From contig LR746281.1 in NCBI GenBank assembly GCA_902729315.2, positions 3,532,501 to 3,596,500 on the forward strand: DNA of 64,000 nucleotides, written 5' to 3'. Under the pieces are notes generated by a model that saw only the letters and a program-made list of their open reading frames with translations, did no database searches and was not told where the DNA came from. The DNA comes from Spirodela intermedia. Its lineage: Eukaryota; Streptophyta; Magnoliopsida; Alismatales; Araceae. Of this stretch, positions 48,480 to 62,558 are shown in pieces; positions within the stretch are counted from its first letter, which is position 1, and each line of letters opens with the position of its first letter. A program made the position numbers and the translations under genes.

Positions 48480-49679
48480 GGCCATAGTCCATAATTCACA
48501 AACCATTTAATTCAGTACATAATTAAAAATCTAGTCAGTACATAATTCGCAAACCATTTAATTAAAAATTTCAGTAAATCATGAAAATATTTCAATAAAA
48601 AATTATAAATAATTTATCAATGTAAATTTAATTTGAATCATAGAATTTTTACTTCATATATGAGGTTAACAAACTTTATGCTATCATTATCATAGTAATA
48701 TTTGAAGATAATGGTTAATTGATATTCAGTATCATTAAAATTTGACATCGTAATACTTTTATTCAAAATATCTCTAATCAAATGATGTGTTTCATTTGTG
48801 TTTCGTCCTAGAGTATATAAATGAACTTTTAGCTAAATTAATCCCTCTTTCATTATAAAACATAATTGGGATTATTTTAACTCTCTTTGGTAATATTTCA
48901 ATTTTTAATTTCACTTAAAAGACTTATATTTGACTAAATCTTGTAGCAGTATATTTAGATTCAGCTATGAACAATTCAATTGTTGTTTTTTTATTAGATC
49001 CTTGAGAAACCAACATCCCTTATAAAGCACAACCTATTTCTCCTTTTCTTGTCAATTAATATTTTTAGTGAAAGAAGGATTATCTTATGCAACTAGTTTC
49101 ATAATACACTTTTAAATAATCAAATTCCTAAATCACATGTGCATGCAATGTATCTAAATATTCTTTTAATTATAATCAATTGTGATTTTTTCAGGTAACT
49201 TTGAAACCATGCATATTGATAGACGCTACCCATTATATGAGGTATACCTGCCACTAAATACAACTAAGATCATATCCTGCCTCTGTAGGTTTTTGTTACA
49301 CAAGTTTTATAATGTTGTCAAGATCAATTTTGATCTTTCTATTCATAGGGGTTTCCTTTTCCTCCCTCTGTAAAAATATTATCCCTCTAATTGTTACTTT
49401 GCATATTATAATTGAGAAATAAAACTTACATCTTTCAATCATTTCATTTCTAAACTAATAAAATACTAAGTTCACTCATAATGCTCATCTCAAACTCATC
49501 TTTCATGATATTTGAAAAACTAAGAACTAGGTCATCCACATACACTTGAACAATAAGTATATGTTTTTAGTTTTCTTTGTTAAATACAATGGTTCCTATA
49601 TTAGAATTATTTTTTAATAAAAAAGATGTTAGTCTGTCATATCATGCTCTAAGAACTTGCTTCAATATATATTAATACA
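48480..49679. other. AT-rich spacer, nothing recognised
   Basis: Only short chance frames. Composition changes from the ANS promoter into AT-rich repeat-like DNA. Confidence 0.4.
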
Positions 49680-50010
49680 TTCTAAATACTATATTTTGAT
49701 AATTTCTAAATTAATAAAAGAATATTAGAATTTTAACTTCATAAACTCTCGATAAAATCAAAGAAAAATTTATTTTTCAAACTTTAACTTCACGTTAATT
49801 TTCTCTAAATTTTAAAATATTTCTCAAGGCTTCAAACTGTGGATAATCATGTTAGTATATGGACTAAAAATCAGAAATATATTTATAATGAAACATAAAA
49901 TTCCAAACACAACATAAATTTATCACATAATTTTCAAGCTATACTAACATGTATTAATTTTAATATTGATATTTTACATTGATTGAGTTTTACCTTAGTT
50001 ATTAAATAAA
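49680..50010 (+). repeat. Dispersed AT-rich repeat, copy 2
   Basis: Collinear with 5540-5870, same orientation; see copy 1 for the shared blocks. Confidence 0.5.
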
Positions 50011-51399
50011 AAATAAAGCATTATGAGAAATGCATCAATGATACGCCATATTATCCACACAACTATTGTTAGCTTACAAATAATTCAATTAAAAAACAAG
50101 TAGCCAAAACTACTGAAACAAATAAAAAATATTCGAAACAACATAAAACCATTTTCCATTAGCACAATAACTATGTTACTAGTGAAAAGTCCCCATTTAT
50201 TTGATTCAATTAAGCCCCATAGTCGTACAAAGAATTTACAGAAAGAATTTACTTTAATGAATGTCAAATTAATCTACTATATATTAAAAATGACTCAAAC
50301 ACACTTCATAATACAAGCAATTTGTAATTTAAATTTCAAAAGTGATAGAGATCGTTTATTTTTCTCATGTGAATCATGTAAAAGCAAGTCAATTATGTTA
50401 ACACTTTAAAGCATTGCTTTTCCATAAATTGTTCAAGTTTACGATTCTATGAATTTCTAACATCAAAATTTCATTTAAGAATGCAGGTTATTGAATATTT
50501 AATTTGTGGAATTAGAGGGGTATTTTTCATTTAAGCCTGGCTCTTGGTGAAGAGTAGGCAAAAGCTATGTTTATTGTCAAAGTTGTGTAGAAAGGAACAT
50601 AATAGGAACAAAAAAGCCACTACAACTGAATCTAGGTTCACCCTTAGAGTTTGATCAATGAAAAATACTTAAAAATAATGTCATTTTTCTTTCTCAATCT
50701 AATGTTAAAGAGAAATTTCAAGATTCCACTCATTCACACTATGCATGATTTCGTTTGGGAACAAAAATGATGTAACATTAAAATTCTCACTACACCAATA
50801 TAATATCTTCTAATAAATCAATGAAAAAATAAACTAGTTAGGTTATTGAAACATAAATATAATTAAGGCAACAGATGATTAACATGAAAATAATTCATGC
50901 AATCAACCAAAAATAGCACATTTGTTTTCTTGACATTTTACCTATCTCTTCACTACCTTTGACATCCTTACTTAGTTGTCTTGTATTTGTTTCTAAGGAT
51001 CATGCAATCTATACTTCAAACACATCTACTTCATGCCCTTTATGCAAGCACGAATACAACAAATATGAATTAATATATAAAAAATAGAAAAAAGTATATT
51101 TTAAAATAAAACTCTGAAGAAGTAAAGCCAAAAGATAACTTCCTAGCAAAAACATATGTCAGCTCAATTATCAACACAAAATAAATAAAACATCTGATCA
51201 TGTTCTATTGAAAATAATACCTTGAGATGAAAGAATTAAACCTTTATCAAATCTATTATCTTCTATAATATCAGATGAATTAAATTCTATAATTAATTAA
51301 ATATTATATTATGAATATTGATAATTATAGATTAATAGTTGTATCTATATATTAATATCTTATACATAGATGTTAATTAATGAGTAGATAATAAACTTA
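50011..51399. other. AT-rich spacer, nothing recognised
   Basis: No coding frame or repeat boundary could be supported. Confidence 0.4.
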
Positions 51400-54300
51400 T
51401 ATATGTGTTATCGACTCATTATGATATTTATAATATTTTATTATTTAACTCCTAATACATATTATTTGTCAAGTGGTGATTCTTTCACATTGTTTTGGTA
51501 ATTATTTGATTATGTGGACTTAGGTAAACTCTTATTATGAGCTAGAAGTAGTAAAAGAAGCCTAAGCCTTTAACCCAATGAAAAGTCATCTTATAGAGAA
51601 AGCCGGCCTAGTATATTTATGGGTTTGAGAAAAGGTGTCACCTTAGCTTAGCCTATTTGGACTTAAAAGGGCTATTAAGAGATGAGATCTTAGTTGTCCA
51701 TCTTAGGATGCCTTAAGATGAGATTAAAAGTATTAGAGCATTGTCCTCATAGAATGATCTGAGCCATCCATCAAGAGAGTTAGTTATTAATTATAGTTAT
51801 CCATTGGAGGGGCTTAATTCTTGAGAAGATTAAGACATCTCGCCCTCCTCTTAAAGGGTGCTTTTTGACTCTCTCTCTAGTAATGGCTAGTCGAAGGAAA
51901 TAGGAGAAAAATTAAGGTTTGATCAATGGCATTCTCCTACCCAAGATTATCGTGGAGAAGAGATTACTTAGAATGCATCAAGATCATTATAGATCAAACA
52001 TTACTCAACCTAAGACTGACGTACAACAAGGTTTGTGCAAGATCTAGATTTAGGACATCCTTGTAATCCTCTCTATGGATAGATTAACTTTTTGTTTAGA
52101 CTAATTTTATCATTTATTCTATCATACTTCATTGTGTTAGATTCATTCTCTCTCTTTTGTCATGCTTTTCATAACTCTTGTCTTCATCCTTTTATATTTA
52201 ATTCTATTCTTCACAATCTCAAGTATATATATAACTATATAAGAAATAAGATAAGTAGAATTCTTATTCTCACTACTCATGCTCCTTGAGGATTGACTCT
52301 TACTTGTCCTAAATAGAAACGTGAGGTTTTATCAATATTATTTACATGAACTTGGTCGCATCACGATGATATATTTAACCTCAAATTTGAGTTCATCAAA
52401 TATATGTGTGCATGTTTTTTACATTTTTGATATAGCACTAAAATCAAATCTTTTTCAAGTTTCTAGATCAATGAAGAATATATTAAATGCAGTGTGAAAT
52501 GCAACAGATAATTTAACATAATCAACAAAGTTTACACAAAAGAAGAGGAAAAATGTTTTCAAAAAAAGAAAGGTGTATCCTCGATCAATTTATCATGCTC
52601 CATAATAAAATTCTTTCTGGCCACTACGAATGTTACACTCACCCAATTTGTCCATTCAACAAAAAAAAAATCATCTTGATTTTTCCTGATTCAGTTGCTA
52701 TAGAAGCTGAATTTTGTCCGTTAATTCATCCCATTCTCCACTAGATAAAAAAGGTGAGGAATTTCTTTTGAGGATGCGTCTCTATAGATTGTGGCATGCT
52801 TAAGAGTGAAATCACCTTCAAGTCACAATTGCTGAGATTAGTGTACCTTGCCTGCACAAAATGCCTAAATTTGATCAAGAACCATGTCACCCATTTCTTC
52901 TATAAACTTTTAAACTTTACATGATTTCCACTATTTTTCAACTTATAAAAATCTGTTCAATCTTACATTGTGTGACAAAAAATTACTCTTTTGAAATAAG
53001 TTTAATTCAAAAGATTTGTGCTTTGATTTTGAGAAATTCGAGTTGACATATCTATATCGACCTTGAATTTCAGGGTGTTCTTCACAAGCTCACATCAACT
53101 GACGAATACCCCAAATCAATAATTTTCACATATTTTACATAATTTTTGTAATCAAATAATTCCAAAACTTAATCTATTAAATGAAAATAATAAATATAAT
53201 TAACTATTTTTTTTATCTTCCCTATGATTGACTTGGAAAACCAATATAAAATTAATTATTTCTAAAATTGTCATAGTTTCCAAAAGTTATAAATTTTAAA
53301 TTTATTGAATTTTCTTAAAAATGATAGAAAACAGGTAAAAAAAATTGGGCCCATTGCTAGGGAAGATTGTTAAAAATTAATGTTATTTATATATATTGAA
53401 AAATAAAAATAGATATTTTTCTCATTTCCTTGTAGTTTTTATTTATTTCTTTGTTTTATATTTTTTATATTTTGTGTGGTGCTTGGTATGTAGGAGATCG
53501 TTGAACCCAAAGTTTGAATTTTCTGAAATTACAAAGAAAAAATTTTATTCTAAAATTTTTTAAAAAATGAGTCCTCTTAATATAGGTGCCCAAAATGCCA
53601 ATCAACCTAAATTATTGAAGGATAATTTTATCCCATGGTCATGTGAAGACCTGTTACAGAACTCTATTTGTGTTAGACAAATTAAATCAAGTGGTTTTCA
53701 AAAGCTATCTACTTTTATGGTCGTCAATATGAAGATCTTTATGCTGACCTCAACGAATTTGTGCTACTATGAGACTGACTTTATTTTCATTTTCTTATGA
53801 AGGATGAAGCTAGTTATTGGTCCTCTACCCTAGATGGAAATAACAGATCATGAGCTACATTATTGTAAGATTTTTTTAATAGATTTTATTCTAGAGGAAA
53901 AATAAAAATCATGAGGAAAGAAATTTTAGTTTTTTTATAGAACTTAGGAGAAGCTTTTCATGACATATGAGCTAGAATTAAAGATTTGATAAGAAAATGT
54001 CCCCACCATGGTATTCATAAAACTCAAATAGTTGAATTTTTTTATGATGGATTGCTTCCAACTTTTAAGCAAATGGTAGTGGAACATGTGGAGGATGGTT
54101 TATAAATAGAAGTGAAGACGATGAATGTTATGTTTTAGAAAACTTGAGTGAAAATTCAATGAATCATGCCTTTGCTTCTAATTATGATAAACTTCATCTA
54201 AAAGGGGATAAATATTTTAAGTAAGAAATTTTCAAAATAGAGAACTGAGATCTTATTTGAAGGAGAATAAACAACAAATAAATGATCTTAAATCCTTATA

Positions 54301-55470
54301 TGAAAAGTGGTGTTCATGACTAATAGGAATTTTGATTCTCCCAACATGTCATATTCTGGTTGTTCAATGTGAATATAGGATGCATAATGAAGAAAATTGT
54401 CCCTATGTTAAACAACATGAATCATCAAATATAGTAGAAGCTCAAGTTACATTAGATATTCTAAATTTAATGCTCCTATAAATGAACACAATCCCAATTG
54501 GAGGAATTGCCCAATTTTTTCTTGGAAAAATACAAATAATATTTAAAATCCAAACACTTTGAAATCTCAATTTCCTCACTATAAACCTGCTAAAAATAAA
54601 TTTAGATCCATGCAAATTCCTTATGTTTATTCATCTAATATTCCATTTAGTCAAACTAGTCGTTGTGTGAGTATGTTGCAGCAAATGATAAATCAAATGA
54701 TGCAAAATCAAATGAGTTTTCAACAAGAGGTGTAACAAAAATTCATACACCAGCAATAATAATTTCAAGAAAATATATTACAAATGGAGCAAAGGATAAT
54801 AAAAAATTTGGAAAAAAGAGAAATAGGTCAACAAGGGCAACTCCCAAGTTAGACCTTACGGAATCCAATGAGCCACAACAAGAATTTTAGAAAGTAGAAT
54901 CTAGCTAGACAAAAAAGAATGAAGACCCTCAAAATAAAAAAAATCAGGGCAGTCACTACCTTGATAAGTGGAAAATTCTCAACAATCTATATGAAGAGAA
55001 GGAAACTATAGAAAAAAGAAAAGAGACATGGGAAGAGCTGGAAGGTGCAGGAGGAAAAGAAGAATTAATAATGGTGGAAGATGAAGAACAAGAGCAACAA
55101 CAACAATTTAGGAGATGGTGGAGAAATCTCCACCGAAATCAAAGAGTGTTCCTTTTTCAAATATGTTGAATTCAAAGTAGAAAAAGAAATCTGAATTCAA
55201 AGCTCCTGTAAAATTTTTCAAGATTTTTATATCAAAGCTCCTGTTTTGGAGGCCATGGAGGTTATCCCAGCTTACGTAAAATTTTTGAAGGAAGTTTGCA
55301 CATTAGAGAAACCACCAGCAACTAGAAGTTGAAGGATCCAAGTACACTTTTAAATTCATGTAATATTGATGGATTTGTCTTTAAGAATGCATTGATAGAT
55401 TTAAGCACTTGTATGTATTTATTAGTGACATTAATTTCTAAATATTTCTAAGTTCATAATTTAAAACTAT
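51400..55470 (+). mobile_element. Decayed gypsy (Tat/Athila-like) retrotransposon remnant
   Basis: An LTR-like stretch around 51500-52380 contains an LTR-type block (gctccttgaggattgactct). Near 53346 the sequence attgggcccattgctaggga resembles, with changes, the primer-binding region and leader of Tat/Athila elements. From 53567 a Gag-like frame follows with stops; near 53950-54070 it reads as the segment with RIKDLIRKCPHHG and EFFYDGLLP, characteristic of gypsy Gag. Sequence to 55470 is Gln/Asn/Lys-rich and broken. No protease or polymerase was seen. The 5' LTR limits could not be set. Confidence 0.65.
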
Positions 55471-56095
55471 TGATAAGTCCTCATTATCATGAATTAATAA
55501 TTAATAAATAATATAATTTTAGCCTTAACTCATAATAAATAGACTTATGTTTGTGTTAATTTATGAAAAGTAGTTTTTAGTTGGTTAATGTGATTTTTTG
55601 GCTAATTATGTGATTTTATATATTTTTTATGATTTTTATAATTTAATGATTTAAATAAATAAAGAAAAAGAAAAATAAATAAATAAAGGAGGGGACCCAC
55701 TAGCCAGCCATTTTCACAAGTAGGTCAGAAATGCAGTCAGGGTAGAGCCATGAGTAGGGGCTCGAGCGGCTATAAACTGATGGGGGCACGTGCGCACCAC
55801 TCCCCTTTCACGTCATTGATGGCCAACTAATTATGGGGCAAGGAGTAGTCATACATGTGACAAAAAATGACTCATTACTTGGCAATGTGACATTACTATA
55901 TATTTGTTCAAACCTTTGACATACAACTGATGTGAAACTAAATTTGTGTCACACCTTCCTTAGATAAGCTTTGAAGATTTTAATACCTAAATTATCCCTT
56001 AGTTATAACAAAGATATATCATAATGACATCACTTTATAAGGGCATTAATATACTTATTTCAATCTCTCTCATGTAGGTAGGTGACTAATATAAA
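55471..56095 (+). mobile_element. Partial family A LTR
   Basis: Begins TGATAAGTCCTCATTATC, the unmutated form of the family A start, and follows 6946-7570 closely (attttagccttaactca, gaccca.cta, gcac.tg.gca.cactc). Similarity fades after the ctctctcatgtagg block. It may be the truncated 3' LTR of the preceding gypsy remnant or an independent insertion. Confidence 0.65.
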
Positions 56096-58289
<2,194 letters not shown>

Positions 58290-58515
58290 CCGGCAGGCGA
58301 TCGTTAAATTGGACACCCCCGAGTCATAGATCTCTCGTTCGTGCCTCATACAGCCGTGTTGTGCCTGCTGTGAGCCTGGGGAAATTCGGTTCCTTGTTTC
58401 TTCTGTGGTAACAACATCAATAATAAGCTCCTTGTTTGCCTGAGATGTTGAGCTTGCAGTCTATAAGGGACGGTTACGTCTCATGAACTCGTTTCTCCAA
58501 GTTAAACTTTTCACA

Positions 58516-58547
<32 letters not shown>

Positions 58548-59040
58548 GTTGAACTTGTGGTGATTGATCTGCTATTGGGCCCTGCTGGGCTTGTATGGGC
58601 TCTTAGGCAAGTATGCAGATCCAGGGGGCAGCACCTACTGGAGAGAAAATTTTGATTTTCAGAGACATTTTTCTCTTCTTTTCTCATGGAGTTTTACCTT
58701 AATCTTGTGTTTAAGAGGAGGATCACTGCCATCTCATGCAATCAAGGCATGCAAAGGCATTTTGGTGCCAGAGGGGCTGTGAGGGTAGATCTTTGGAAAC
58801 TCAACCATATCCTAGTAAGAGGTTTCTCCAAACCACATACATATCTTAGTGCCAATGGTCTCTTCGATCCAAGCGTCAATGTTATACAAATGTTTGGTGA
58901 GGAGATCCAGAAGCATTTCTACCCCACATATGAACCCTTAATAACATTTTCAAAGCCTTTTTCATGAAGGCGATGGCTCTTTTATCTCAATGTATTAGGT
59001 TGTCTCTCAAATTGAGTAAATGAATATTGATCGATATGCT
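58290..59040. other. ANS copy B 3' flank
   Basis: Contains a polyadenylation-like aataataa near 58419 and a (ct)n run at about 58520-58546. Two frames at 58564-58967 are not recognised and are probably chance. Confidence 0.45.
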
Positions 59041-59470
59041 TGGCTGAGCTTGGGCTTTGAACAGAAGGTGAAGCCATTCTTGGTCTTCCAGTTTGAGTTC
59101 CAGTTGAGTTTTCTGCTGTCAATCAACACCAAGTAGTCAAGCGAGTACAGAATGTGGTATGGGGAAGCCCGTTCTAGGCCCATAGTGGCCTGGATCTTCT
59201 GACTGGCGCACTGGGAGATCAGGTTGGCCCGGCCCGGGCTTCAAACGGCCTAGAACAGAAGAAGGTGAAGCCACTCTCTCGATGTTCCAGCACCAAGTAG
59301 TCGAGCTAGTTCATTGTGGCCTGGATCGTTTTGACTTGGACATCGACAGAAGATAGGGTTAGCCCAGCCCAGGCTTCGGGGGCCCAGAACAGAAGGTGAA
59401 GCCCAGGTTTCCTCGTATAGATCGACAGCCTCAAAACTTACCGGTTGCAGGAAAAGCCTGACTCCAAGTG
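59041..59470. repeat. Degenerate tandem repeat, about three units of 130-190 bp
   Basis: The block gaacagaag(aag)gtgaagcc recurs near 59060, 59252 and 59389, each preceded by ..gggctt. Between them, accaagtagtc.agc.agt and gtggcctggatc are also duplicated. Units have diverged by substitutions and indels. Confidence 0.65.
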
Positions 59471-59679
59471 AAATCCCTCGGCCCAGCCCTTTAACCCGGA
59501 GGTGAAGTGGGAGTAGTGCTTAGATTAACTGCAACATAAGTTGGTCGATACTCAGAGAGGAAGTGAAGGGGGCACGAATGATAAGAAGAGCATGGGAGAG
59601 AGCAAAAGGGGGAAAATCTCTTCTGCATGGTGCACACCGATGAACTTACCGGATAAAACTGGTTGAGCAACAATGGTTC

Positions 59680-62558
59680 TCAAGACTGCTGAGCAGGCCG
59701 GCCGTCAAGCCACTGAAGTGAAGGAACCAGTCTGATCATCAGCGAAGAAAAGGGCTCGTTCAGAATGGGGTTTCCCACCACATCCAGCTGCGTAAGGTGC
59801 AGGTGCTTGAAGATGAGTATGGCGTCCCAGTAGAGCTTGACTTCCTCGGGATCAAAATCCTCAAATCCTTGGACATCTCCACAGGTTCCCGCCGGGTGGG
59901 ACAAGGGCGAGGAAGCACATTGGTACCTCTTAGTGTCGATAGAATGGGCGCCGATCTCGTTGTAAGAGATATCCAGTGCTTGCAGTGAGATCATCGGTCT
60001 CAAAGGTTCCAACGCAGTCATGCTGCTGAGTTTATTGTGGCTCAAGTTCAAGTGGGAAAGGAGCTGCATTGCTTCCAGACCTGCTTACATGGTGGGTCGA
60101 AAAAACAGATTAGCAACATCAAGGGAACTTCTCCACCTTTCTGACAGAATATGCTGTTCAAGATTTCAGTCACACACTAACTTAAACATGTTCAACAAGG
60201 ATTTATCAAACATTACTGTAATAGGAAAATATGAGAACTAAACCACGCAATCATACCTTCAAATGTAGTGATACTGACGGAGCTATAAAACAAATTGTGT
60301 TCTCAAAGATAAAATATTCTACAGAACTTGTTAGATGAGGGACCACTAAGGTTTTATGGGTATCAAGTGGTTGATAAGTCAAAGGGGCACCCCTGCGCTT
60401 GTATTCAGAATCCTGTATGTAGATCATCAGTATGGCTGCACTACATGAATGAGAGAACCCATGCGCAGGATCAGAGAACAAGGTGACTTGGCTTGTGCAA
60501 GTGATTCGGAAATTTCTTGAGAAACCAACTTAAGTTCAGAGAAATAGTGCCTCATAAAAACATTAATTTCTCATAGAATGATTGTTGCCGGACTTATTAT
60601 GGTTACCAGTATGGTAGCCTTCCAAACTAGCTAGGGCATGCTACATCTCGTAATGCCAAACTAGATGCTAACGTGCTTGGGCCTTGCACATTGAAAACAT
60701 CGGCATACCAGGCCTATTTTCTAGACCCTTGCAGTTAACGACATGAAATGCTATCAGTCGGAGGCCTATTTTCTAGACACAAGGATATGGAACAGTCATA
60801 GACTGTCATTTACCTGACCTCTGTGTAATGTTCATGTGTTTTTCTTCTCCTTCATGTCGGAGGCCTTGGATCTCCCATTCATCGACTTTATACCTTCCAG
60901 CTAATTAGGAAGGTGAACATTCAAAATACTCTACTGACATGCCCTTCAAGACAAGCAAAACAGGTTCGAGAAGACTGAGGCAAACACCTTATCATGCTAA
61001 TCAAGTTGATTTTAAGATGGCGGCCCTTGTTGGACGATCATGTTTCTCAGGCAGACACTGGAAAACAGAGTTATGAAAAATTGTTATTTTCTTGACTTTT
61101 AAAATAGAGAACATCAGACGGTGCTGTGAAAAGCGTTCCCCATTCGAGACATGTCAACTGAGTTATTTTTCCCCCATTCCTCTTACACATCAATCTGCTG
61201 ATTCAACCAGTGGGTATGTTACAGCCTCCTATTCAAAGACTGATTTAGATATCTCGGCATCTTATGCTGATATGTTCTAATCCCAGCTGGACGGTCCCAA
61301 TTCTTCTAGAAAAATGTATGCTTTGAAACAAGTCGTTGATGAGTGAAACGCCTCCATTAATGAAAATGAATAAATGTTGTCTTAATACCTTGCAGACATT
61401 TCCAAGTGAGATTTCTCTCAACTAAATTAGTCCAGACGTGCAGATATCGATCATCAGGAATTGACATATTCAAAACACATCGCTAACAAAGACCTACCCT
61501 GCAACATTTGAATTACCGTCATCATCAACTGAGAAAAACTCCACGAAGAAACATTGACAGTGATATAAATGCATGTATCAATGCCTTCATCAAGGTTTCA
61601 AGCGTATACAAGCTTCTAGTAAGTATCTCACCATTTATATGCCTTAATACGCTTACAGTGAACAATCGGACAACGCTATCATAAAGTTGGGAGCAACAGC
61701 GTACAACAAGCCTCTAGACCTTCTTTCCCTTTGGTGCACCTTTTATCTATTATGCCACCAAAATGCAGGTTCAGTCCCTCCAACGTGATATTCAAAACCC
61801 ATCTTAGTTTGCCAATGCAATGCAGCAAGATCAAATGTTCTTCCGTTCCAAAAGACGAAAAATTAGTTTCAACCTTACATGGTACACACATAGCTAACAA
61901 TTCCTCAGATTCGAAAAAGCAAAAATTTAGTTTTATCTTTTACTGTTCACATTCATTTCAAATGGCAACAGCCACTCTCAAACACAGGTTAGGTAATTTA
62001 AGCAAGAAGCCAAAAGTATCCAAGACAGAACAAAAGAAAATAAATATTCAGAAATATTTAGCCTCAATGTCGTGAGACTCATACTCTTCATTGAAGAGTG
62101 CCCAAACATGTGAGTGAAGGCTTGTGAGATATACTGAAAAGCTTTTTGAAGTTCCAAGAAAAGAGCTATACGTTTTTTGAGCGGAAGAGTTAGCACATTA
62201 TCAAAGCATAATCATTTATTAGAAACATCACGTGGGAAAATAATTTGCAAAAGAAAATAAAATAATATGTAAAAGGAATGTAACAGACTGTCTTTTTCCA
62301 TTCAATTTCTAGAGAAAGAAGAACGGTTTGTAATAAAGAATAGAATCATCAAAAAGAATACTATTCATAACCTTCAACTGATTGAAGTTCATTGTGACTA
62401 AGGTCTAGCATGTTAACCCATAACAAACGCTCAACAAACCCTATGCGCGTCAAAGATAATTTGTTAAGCCGAAGACAGACACTCTGACCAGCACTTGTCA
62501 AGGATAATTCCTTAGGGAGCCAACAATGCTTTCGCAAAGACTCTTCATCCGAGGTCAC
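59680..62558 (-). CDS. RGTA1: Rab geranylgeranyltransferase alpha subunit, last two exons
   Basis: Two minus-strand exons, 62558-62372 and 60080-59680, with a 2291-bp GT-AG intron; the phase 1 junction restores SVEGLEAMQLL. They encode 194 residues of the leucine-rich C-terminal part: LRLNKLSLTRIG, VERLLWVNMLDLSHNELQS, HLNLSHNKLSS, LQALDISYNEIGAHSIDTKRY, LTQLDVVGNPI, SLQWLDGR. This matches plant RabGGTase alpha, which with the beta subunit and Rab escort protein attaches geranylgeranyl groups to Rab GTPases for vesicle traffic. The prenyltransferase alpha repeats at the N terminus should lie beyond 62558; I could not find those exons up to the window end, so they may be outside. The frame is intact. 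A fragment copy cannot be ruled out. Confidence 0.88.
60081..62371 (-). other. Large intron of the RabGGTase alpha gene
   Basis: Donor GAAG|GTTATG (62372/62371) and acceptor GTAAGCAG|GTCTGG (60081/60080). The interior has no recognised gene; short frames (for example 61731-62075 plus) are chance. Confidence 0.8.
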
